Shown here one piece after another: positions 5,401 to 10,684 of a stretch of DNA of 10,684 nt. Within the stretch, counting starts at the first letter, position 1; every line of letters starts with the position of its first letter. The notes under the pieces were generated by a model. It searched no databases and was not told the origin of the DNA. It saw only the letters and a program-made list of their open reading frames with translations. The stretch is from an uncultured Clostridia bacterium (GTDB lineage: Bacteria; Bacillota; Clostridia; TANB77; CAG-508): the NCBI GenBank assembly GCA_944388615.1, contig CALXJL010000048.1, positions 1-10,684 on the forward strand, given 5' to 3'. Both the position numbers and the translations under genes were made by a program.

Positions 5401-7197
5401 ATGGGAAACAACAAAGCAAAACAAAATAATACCAATTCATCTAATGCTACAACATCTGTACTAGAAAAGGATGAAATAAAAAATATACAATCTGACAAAT
5501 CTAATAATGAAGATAAATCTACAAAAGAAGAAACTACTGAAGAAGTACTAGATATAGAATCTATAGAAGAAATCAAAGATACAGAAACTGAAAAAGATAT
5601 TAAAATCGAAGAACATTCTGCATCCGAGGATTTAGAATATAAATTAGCAGAACAAACACTAACCAAAAAATCTCATACCTATGTAATAATAATTGCTATA
5701 CTATCAATACTATGTGTAATTGCTATTATAGTTTTTTGTACAATCTTCGCACTTTTAAATATGAATAATTCTACAATTATACAAGGTGTAAGCATAAAAG
5801 GAATTAATGTTTCTGGATTAACTAAAGAAGAGGCTCTATCTAAAGTTCAATCTGAAACAGATAATATCCTTAATACAAACTTAGTTTTAAATCATAATGA
5901 ATTTGAAACGACCTTATTGCCATCACAGTTTGATGCTCATTTTGATGTTGAATCAGCTGTTAATACTGCATATGATTTAGGTAGAAATGGAAATATCTTA
6001 GAAAATAATTTTAGTATATTATTTAGTAAATTACACGGAAATAACATAGATATTAATTTAAGTTATAATCATGATACACTACTTAATTATTCAAATGATC
6101 TTTCTAATAAATTACCAGATTGTGTTGTTCAACCAGCTCACTGTGTAGAAGGTAATGAACTAATTATAACAAATGGTAAAACTGGTGTAATGATAGATTC
6201 TATAAAATTAATAAATACTATAATAAGTAAACTAAATTCCTTTTCAAATATTGATGAACCTATAGATATACCCGTTTACTCAGTCGATCCCGAAGAAATA
6301 GATATAGAAGCTATTTATAATGAGATACATTCTGAACCATCTGATGCTTATTATACTACAGATCCATTAATGGTTTATCCACATAAGGATGGACTGGATT
6401 TTGCTATAAGTCTTGATGAAGCAAAAGCTCTTTTGCAAGAACCTAAAGATGAATATGTTATACAATTAGAAGTTATTCCTGCAAATGTACATACAAGTGA
6501 CATAGGATTAGAAGCTTTTCCAGACTCATTAGCAGATTTTTCTACTACGTTTAGTTCATCAAATTATAATAGAAGTACTAATATTAGACTTGCATCTGAG
6601 AAAATCGATGGGGTTGTATTAATGCCTGGGGAAACATTTTCATATAATTCTACAGTAGGGAAAAGAACTGCAGAAGCTGGTTTTAAAGAAGCAGGAGTAT
6701 ATGTTAATGGAGAAGTTTCAACAGATTATGGTGGAGGTATTTGTCAAGTTTCATCAACATTATATAATGCAGTTTTACTTGCAAACTTGGAAATAGTTGA
6801 AAGACACAATCACTATTTTCAAACAGGATACGTAAAACCAGGAACAGATGCAACTGTATCTTGGGGTACACTTGATTTTCAATTTAAAAATAATAGAACA
6901 TATCCTATAAAATTAGTATGTTCTGGAACTGGTGGAAAAGTATATTGTGAAATACGTGGTCTTCGTCAAGATCCAGAATATGAAGTTGAAATAACTTCAA
7001 GTATAATTCAAACAATTAATTATCCAACAGTATATCAAAAAAGCTCTTCACCAGCTGGAACAGTATTACAAAAAGGTTCTAATGGTTGCAAAAGTGTAGC
7101 ATATAGAATTTTAAAATTAAATGGTGAGGTAATATCAAAAACATTACTTTCTAAAGATACATATAATCCTCATAAAAAAGTAGTAGCATCTAATTAA
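5401..7197 (+). CDS. Membrane-anchored VanW-domain protein with peptidoglycan-binding-like and G5-like regions
   Basis: I choose ATG at 5401 because AAAGGAAGG lies just upstream; the frame opens earlier at 5353 without a ribosome binding site. The 598-residue product has a cytoplasmic, acidic, Thr/Ser/Glu-rich disordered tail (1-90) and one membrane helix (about 94-119, IIIAILSILCVIAIIVF). The extracellular part at 125-375 resembles the YoaR-type peptidoglycan-binding region. A VanW domain at about 380-510 contains MPGETFSYNSTVG and YGGGICQVSSTLYNA. The C-terminus (about 520-590) resembles a G5 domain (AGTVLQKGSNG... LNGEVIS). VanW proteins occur in some vancomycin resistance clusters but are widespread in Clostridia as cell-wall proteins of unclear chemistry; no other van genes are here, so resistance is not implied. 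The unusual feature is the long acidic cytoplasmic tail. Confidence 0.88.
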   Translation: MGNNKAKQNNTNSSNATTSVLEKDEIKNIQSDKSNNEDKSTKEETTEEVLDIESIEEIKDTETEKDIKIEEHSASEDLEYKLAEQTLTKKSHTYVIIIAILSILCVIAIIVFCTIFALLNMNNSTIIQGVSIKGINVSGLTKEEALSKVQSETDNILNTNLVLNHNEFETTLLPSQFDAHFDVESAVNTAYDLGRNGNILENNFSILFSKLHGNNIDINLSYNHDTLLNYSNDLSNKLPDCVVQPAHCVEGNELIITNGKTGVMIDSIKLINTIISKLNSFSNIDEPIDIPVYSVDPEEIDIEAIYNEIHSEPSDAYYTTDPLMVYPHKDGLDFAISLDEAKALLQEPKDEYVIQLEVIPANVHTSDIGLEAFPDSLADFSTTFSSSNYNRSTNIRLASEKIDGVVLMPGETFSYNSTVGKRTAEAGFKEAGVYVNGEVSTDYGGGICQVSSTLYNAVLLANLEIVERHNHYFQTGYVKPGTDATVSWGTLDFQFKNNRTYPIKLVCSGTGGKVYCEIRGLRQDPEYEVEITSSIIQTINYPTVYQKSSSPAGTVLQKGSNGCKSVAYRILKLNGEVISKTLLSKDTYNPHKKVVASN

Positions 7198-7214
7198 AAT
7201 GCTACTACTTTTTT
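7176..7214. terminator. Bidirectional terminator between the VanW and ZIP genes
   Basis: GTAGTAGCAT (7180-7189) pairs perfectly with ATGCTACTAC (7199-7208), extended by A and T runs on either side. The VanW stop codon lies in the loop. It can serve both convergent genes. Confidence 0.85.
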
Positions 7215-7951
7215 ATATTAGTGTTGCCAATATTCCTAATATTAGTCCTGTCATAGTTCCTATAGAATTCATTCTACCTTTATATACCTTATTAGATTCT
7301 GGAATTAATTCTCCTGAAACTATATAAATCATTGCTCCTGCTGCAAATGATAAACAAATTGAAATTATTCCTTGCGAAATTCCACCAACTAGTGATCCGA
7401 AAAATGCCCCTACCCCAGTAGTAATTCCTGACAATATTACATATAGAATTACTTTAGTAGAACTCATTCCTCCATTTTTCATTGGCACCGCCATAGATAT
7501 TCCTTCTGGTATATCATGTAATAATATTGCTAATGCTAATGAATATCCTAATTTAATTGATGCTTCAAATCCTGCACCGTATTGCTAACCCTTCTGGGAA
7601 ATTATGTATTGCTAATCCAATACCGACTACAACTCCTGTTCTTAATAAACTATTTACTTTTTTTGTTTTATTAACACTGAATTTTTTTTGCACCATAATA
7701 TCACAAATAAACATAATTATTATTCCGATAATTATTCCAAATATTACATTAATGACACTAGTCATCTGTAATGCCTCAGGTATTAAGTCAAAACATACAA
7801 TTGATAGCATTAATCCAGATGCAAATGATAGAATAAATCCTAAAAATCTATTAGAAATATTCTTAAAAATTATTCCTAAGATTCCGCCTATTGTAGTACC
7901 AAATGTACCGAAAAAAAGTCCTAAAATAGTAGTTTTTAATATATATTCCAT
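7213..7951 (-). pseudogene. ZIP-family metal transporter broken by a one-base insertion
   Basis: Two reading frames together make one ZIP transporter (zinc, iron or manganese uptake or efflux across the inner membrane). The upstream part (7951-7565) gives MEYILKTTILGLFFGTFGTT... and ends HNFPEGLAI followed by the off-frame RCRI and a stop. Removing the single base at 7579 joins it to GAGFEASIKLGYSLALAILLHDIPEGIS and on to the stop at 7213. The total is then 245 residues, normal for GufA/ZupT-like ZIP proteins, and the two metal-binding motifs HNFPEG and HDIPEG are both present. There are about eight hydrophobic segments. The ribosome binding site is AAAGGGG, with ATG at 7951. The second half could restart at an internal ATG (7494), but that piece lacks the metal site. 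Either a real frameshift or a sequencing error is possible. Confidence 0.85.
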
Positions 7952-7961
7952 ATAATTACCC

Positions 7962-7998
7962 CTTTAAAATAATTTCTTATTTATATTTTATTTTAAAG
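7962..7998. promoter_or_regulatory. 11-bp inverted repeat upstream of the ZIP gene
   Basis: CTTTAAAATAA (7962-7972) and TTATTTTAAAG (7988-7998) are perfect inverted copies 15 bases apart, directly before the ZIP start. On the minus strand the repeat arm runs into the AAAGGGG ribosome binding site. It could be a regulator operator or an RNA hairpin that partly hides the site. No clear promoter boxes are seen, so the ZIP gene may be read from the operon upstream. Confidence 0.35.
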
Positions 7999-8026
7999 AA
8001 GTTCCCTATATGTCTTATTTTATTAG

Positions 8027-8710
8027 TTATTTTCTCTTCATTTTTCTTATTCTATCTTTTTCTTCTCCTGTAACTCTGTTTGATTCTATTATTTTTTGTA
8101 ATGATTTATTATATGTTATATCATCTAGATTATTATTTTTTAAAAATTCTTTTGTTTTTTCTTTTTGCTTTATGTATGCTACAGATACCAGCCATGCAAT
8201 AGCCATTTGTACATAATACATATCTGATTTTATATTTATTTTTTTTAAAACTAAATCTATATAGTCATCTGTTAAATAATAATCCATATACATTACTACT
8301 GCAAATCTTTTTTCGAATTCTTTATTAGAATTTATATATTTATCTAAATAGTCCCACATTTCTTTTAAATGTTTTTTAGTTTTCTTTATAGATGAACAAA
8401 CTATATCACAAACTGCCCAATTATCTATCTTGGGTATAAATTCATCTAAATATTTCTTTGTATCTGTGATATCTATTTGATTACTCATAGCAATAATAAG
8501 ACCTTGCAGCATTATTTCTTCGTAATAATCGTCTTTTAGCTCTTTTAAATATCCTATTCCATCTTCAACTGATAGCTGTTTTGCTAATTTTCTTAACACA
8601 GGAACTCTTACTCCTATTATATTATCTATACCAGGACATAATTTTGAATGAAATTTTCTGTATTCTTCATCTTTTAATTCAAATAATTTTTTTCTAATAT
8701 CAATTTTCAC
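8027..8710 (-). CDS. AlkD-like DNA alkylation repair protein
   Basis: The 227-residue all-helical protein matches the DNA alkylation repair (HEAT-like repeat) glycosylase family, which excises N3- and N7-alkylated purines. Landmarks are FHSKLCPGIDNIIGVRVPVLR near the N-terminus, DNWAVCD (W98, D102), EKRFAVVMYMDYYL (R135), YYVQMAIAWLVSVAY (W173) and the C-terminal YNKSLQKIIES. W98, D102, R135 and W173 appear to match the DNA-binding residues Trp109, Asp113, Arg148 and Trp187 of Bacillus cereus AlkD by order and spacing. The start is GTG at 8710 with AAGGAG 6 bases upstream. It begins 21 bases after the amidotransferase gene ends, so the two are almost certainly co-transcribed. The functional link between them is not obvious. 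Confidence 0.85.
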   Translation of the reverse strand: MKIDIRKKLFELKDEEYRKFHSKLCPGIDNIIGVRVPVLRKLAKQLSVEDGIGYLKELKDDYYEEIMLQGLIIAMSNQIDITDTKKYLDEFIPKIDNWAVCDIVCSSIKKTKKHLKEMWDYLDKYINSNKEFEKRFAVVMYMDYYLTDDYIDLVLKKINIKSDMYYVQMAIAWLVSVAYIKQKEKTKEFLKNNNLDDITYNKSLQKIIESNRVTGEEKDRIRKMKRK

Positions 8711-8731
8711 TATATTCTCCTTATATAAATA

Positions 8732-9418
8732 TTATTTTTCACATTCATTTATAAAACTTTTAAAAATATTATTCATATTTTCATCTATTTTATATAAACT
8801 TTCTGGATGAAATCTTACACCAATATAAAAATTCTTATCTTTTGACTCTATAACATCTGCATAACCATCTCCACAAAAGCCAACTTTTTCTAGTTTTGGA
8901 CAATCTTTAATTGTTCTTTTATGCCTTGAGTTTACCATAATTTCTTCTTTTTTTATAATCTTATAAAATTTAGATGTTTTATCTATTTTTATTTTATGAA
9001 CATATTGTTTTGTCATCTGCATGTGTTTTTCTGGATTATCTATCTTACAAGTTGTACCACCAATTGCTCTAGCAATATTATTTTGTCCTGCACAGATTCC
9101 AAGAATTGGTATATTATTTTCATAACAATATTTTGCTACAATACACTCATAATTATCAGATTCTCCACCACCTTGAAGTATTATACCATCACATAATTTT
9201 ATTTGATAAATCAAATCTTCATATTCTTTTTCATTTAAATCTTCTTTCAAATTATTTTCTATATATTTTATATCTTTATCTGGAGGTAATATTGCTATCG
9301 CAATTGCTCCGTTATCAAAAATGGCTTGTTTTACTTCATCTCTTATATATGTGTCTGTCAAATGATTTTTATAATTAGCATAATGCTTGCTTACAATTCC
9401 TATTACTGCTTTTTTCAT
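8732..9418 (-). CDS. Class I glutamine amidotransferase-like hydrolase (peptidase C26 type)
   Basis: The 228-residue cytoplasmic protein has the class I amidotransferase fold. The nucleophile is C109 in GICAGQNN, and the partner residues are H204 and E206 in RFHPESL. The glycine loop LQGGGESD (81-88) and VNSRHKR (162-168) resemble peptidase C26 enzymes such as PuuD, which hydrolyse gamma-glutamyl bonds. Differences from PuuD are GICAGQ in place of GICRGxQ and HKR in place of HHQ, so the substrate may differ. No synthetase domain or partner gene is nearby. The ribosome binding site is AAAAGGTGG, 6 bases before ATG at 9418. It is first in an operon with alkD, driven by the promoter at 9510-9538. 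Confidence 0.85.
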   Translation of the reverse strand: MKKAVIGIVSKHYANYKNHLTDTYIRDEVKQAIFDNGAIAIAILPPDKDIKYIENNLKEDLNEKEYEDLIYQIKLCDGIILQGGGESDNYECIVAKYCYENNIPILGICAGQNNIARAIGGTTCKIDNPEKHMQMTKQYVHKIKIDKTSKFYKIIKKEEIMVNSRHKRTIKDCPKLEKVGFCGDGYADVIESKDKNFYIGVRFHPESLYKIDENMNNIFKSFINECEK

Positions 9419-9509
9419 GTTTTACCACCTTTTCTTTCTATTTTACAATATTTACTATTATTTAATCCTCCATTATATTGATCCAAATTTTTTAATTTTA
9501 TTTATAAAT

Positions 9510-9538
9510 ATTTTATATATTAAATTTTATTTTGTCAA
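9510..9538 (-). promoter_or_regulatory. Promoter of the amidotransferase-alkD operon
   Basis: On the minus strand TTGACA (9538-9533), a 17-base spacer and TAAAAT (9515-9510). The predicted start near 9503 gives a leader of about 84 bases. The leader includes a GGAGG-like motif at about 9470 with no start codon after it. Confidence 0.6.
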
Positions 9539-9581
9539 AATTCTTGTAAAATAAACTTGAATAGTACTTTACTTTAATTTA

Positions 9582-9590
9582 TGATATAAT
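9582..9590 (+). promoter_or_regulatory. Extended -10 promoter of the hydrolase gene
   Basis: TGATATAAT (9582-9590) is a perfect TGnTATAAT element with no good -35 box. The predicted start near 9597 lies just before AAAGGAGG (9607-9614), so the leader is very short. Confidence 0.5.
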
Positions 9591-9681
9591 TTGTCTATAA
9601 ATATTCAAAGGAGGACATAGAAAAGATTTTTTAAATAGAATTAAAGTTTCTGAGCATTATGATAAAAACAAAGACTATAAT

Positions 9682-10461
9682 ATGAATATTTTTACATATA
9701 TTCCTGAAGGAAATATTAGTGAAATGAAAATAGTTTTTGTTATGAGTGGTTGTATGAGAGATGCTTTAAATTATTTAAAAATATGGATAAAACCTGCTAA
9801 TGAAAATAAATATATTATAATTGCACCGGAATTTGATAAGAGTCATTATTCTATTGCTGATCACGAATATGGGAATCTAATTGATATAGAATATGATTAT
9901 TCTAGTCAAGATATATATACTCCAAAAATGATCTATGACGAAAATATAAAAAATGAATCTGATTGGATTTTTTCAAATATAGATGAAATATATCTTGAAT
10001 TTATAAAAGAATATAAAATAGAAAATAAAGGTTATATTATTTTTGGACATTCATCAGGTTCTCAATTTGTTCATAGATTTCTAATGTTAGGAAATAGCAA
10101 ATATTGCGAAAAATATTTATGTGCAAATGCGGGCTTATATACATTCTTTGATACTACTAAAAATTATCCATATGGTATAAAAAATTTAACTGAATTTAAG
10201 GAGAGGATAGATAATTCATTAAAGAAAAAAGTATATATTTTAGTAGGCGAACAAGATGTAAAAACTAAATATTTAAATTCACTTCCAATGGACATAGAAG
10301 AGGGAAAAACGAGATATGAAAGAGCAACTAATTATTTCAATTCAGCTATAAATTATGCTAAAGAAAATAATATAAAAACAAATTGGAAATTTATTTCTAT
10401 GCCAAATGTTCGTCATAACTCTAAAGAGGTAGTTCCATTTGCTATAGAAATTATAAATTGA
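9682..10461 (+). CDS. Alpha/beta hydrolase, start region probably damaged
   Basis: From ATG 9682 the product is 259 residues. It has an esterase-type nucleophile elbow GHSSG (S124) after the strand GYIIF, a likely acid D192 in VGEQD and a His in NVRHNS (H245), the expected order for an alpha/beta hydrolase. The substrate is unknown; poly-hydroxyalkanoate depolymerase-like or other serine esterases are possible. There is no signal peptide. The ATG has no ribosome binding site. A strong one (AAAGGAGG, 9607-9614) lies 67 bases upstream, and the frame is open from 9601, reading FLNRIKVSEHYDKNKDYN before the ATG, but contains no normal start codon. Adding one G at 9627-9628 would create ATG TTT TTA AAT in this frame, 11 bases after the ribosome binding site. 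The intact gene was therefore probably about 278 codons, now damaged by a one-base loss or a sequencing error. Confidence 0.75.
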   Translation: MNIFTYIPEGNISEMKIVFVMSGCMRDALNYLKIWIKPANENKYIIIAPEFDKSHYSIADHEYGNLIDIEYDYSSQDIYTPKMIYDENIKNESDWIFSNIDEIYLEFIKEYKIENKGYIIFGHSSGSQFVHRFLMLGNSKYCEKYLCANAGLYTFFDTTKNYPYGIKNLTEFKERIDNSLKKKVYILVGEQDVKTKYLNSLPMDIEEGKTRYERATNYFNSAINYAKENNIKTNWKFISMPNVRHNSKEVVPFAIEIIN

Positions 10462-10468
10462 TAAATAG

Positions 10469-10556
10469 AACAAATCTCGCTTCTTCGAGACCTTTACTCT
10501 ACTTTTTATACTTGCTGTTATTATATTAAGGTCTCGAAGAAGTGTAAAGATTTGTT
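10469..10556. repeat. Long two-part inverted repeat after the hydrolase gene
   Basis: The outer arms AACAAATCT (10469-10477) and AGATTTGTT (10548-10556) enclose perfect 15-bp inner arms, CTTCTTCGAGACCTT (10480-10494) and AAGGTCTCGAAGAAG (10528-10542), with a 33-base centre. It could terminate the hydrolase transcript, but no T run follows. The arms, the small size and the nearby intron end also fit a miniature mobile element or a structured RNA. No transposase is present. Confidence 0.55.
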
Positions 10557-10563
10557 GACGCGA

Positions 10564-10582
10564 AAAATTGCATAGCAATTTT
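10564..10582. repeat. 8-bp hairpin between the inverted repeat and the intron end
   Basis: AAAATTGC (10564-10571) pairs perfectly with GCAATTTT (10575-10582) around ATA. A further copy of TGCAAT (10586-10591) and the flanking CGC (10559-10561) and GCG (10597-10599) allow alternative folds. No gene is visible in 10462-10609. Confidence 0.4.
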
Positions 10583-10609
10583 CTGTGCAATGTTTAGCGA
10601 ACTATTAAA

Positions 10610-10684
10610 ATCGAGTAGGAGGAACTTTGCTTTTTATTCTCAAAGTTCCGACCTCTCACACCACAATTCCGGCGTACCGTTCGG
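10610..10684 (-). mobile_element. 3' end of a group II intron (domain VI and part of domain V), cut by window edge
   Basis: Read on the minus strand, the window end contains GTGGTGTGAGAGGTCGG. A hairpin of GGAACTTTG/CAAAGTTCC (arms 10641-10649 and 10621-10629) follows, then TCCTACTCGAT ending at 10610. This order, with the 3' half of domain V, GTGTGAGAGG, a domain VI hairpin and CCTACTCGAT, is a pattern I recognise from bacterial group II introns. The sequence at 10663-10684 would be the 3' strand and tip of domain V. The reverse transcriptase and 5' end lie outside. The exact 3' splice point (about 10610) is inferred. Confidence 0.6.

Noticed and set aside
5401..7197. Vancomycin resistance gene
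   Set aside because: The VanW domain alone is common in Clostridia without resistance; no vanHAX, vanB-type ligase or two-component system is present in the window.
7557..7955. Plus-strand frame of 132 codons
   Set aside because: It is the complement of the ZIP transporter's hydrophobic codons and has no ribosome binding site; the minus strand carries clear ZIP motifs.
10469..10560. Integron attC site
   Set aside because: The ends do not fit the RYYYAAC/GTTRRRY boxes, and there is no integron integrase or gene cassette structure.
10342..10590. Minus-strand frame of 82 codons near the right end
   Set aside because: It overlaps the hydrolase C-terminus and the inverted repeat, with no start signal or recognisable motif.

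Overview
The window looks like low-GC Bacillota (Clostridia-like) chromosome. It is very A+T-rich with A/T-ending codons, has strong GGAGG ribosome binding sites, sigma-A-type promoters and U-tailed terminators, and carries typical clostridial housekeeping and accessory genes. Function calls come from motifs read by eye; no database search was run.

Layout. Bases 1-62 hold repeats that look like the end of a mobile element. A tRNA-Arg(TCT) follows with its own promoter and terminator (106-270). Bases 314-990 are the most interesting part. They hold a decayed 77-codon minus-strand gene with two in-frame amber codons, then a plus-strand unit with a near-consensus promoter, a very long RNA hairpin, a Shine-Dalgarno sequence with a complementary segment upstream, a 60-residue membrane peptide and a terminator. 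A consensus-like promoter fires back across the 3' end of that unit. This architecture matches type I toxin-antitoxin loci of Bacillota (TxpA/RatA, BsrG/SR4 type), but the peptide is not one I recognise.

Next come a 71-aa orphan gene with a structured leader (1272-1487), a divergent MiaB/RimO-like radical SAM protein without a TRAM domain (1700-2992) and an unusual Fe/Mn superoxide dismutase (3103-3687). Convergent to these is an M18 aminopeptidase (3745-5157, minus). It is divergent from a membrane-anchored VanW/G5 cell-wall protein (5401-7197). A minus-strand group, probably one operon, encodes a class I amidotransferase (peptidase C26 type), an AlkD-like DNA alkylation repair protein and a ZIP metal transporter broken by one extra base. 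On the plus strand, an alpha/beta hydrolase seems to have lost its start codon through a one-base deletion (9682-10461).

The last 220 bases contain two strong inverted repeats and, on the minus strand, what looks like the 3' end (domains V-VI) of a group II intron cut by the window edge. Repeat-like sequence at both ends suggests the window may be a contig bounded by multicopy elements. The two single-base lesions could be real gene decay or sequencing error.
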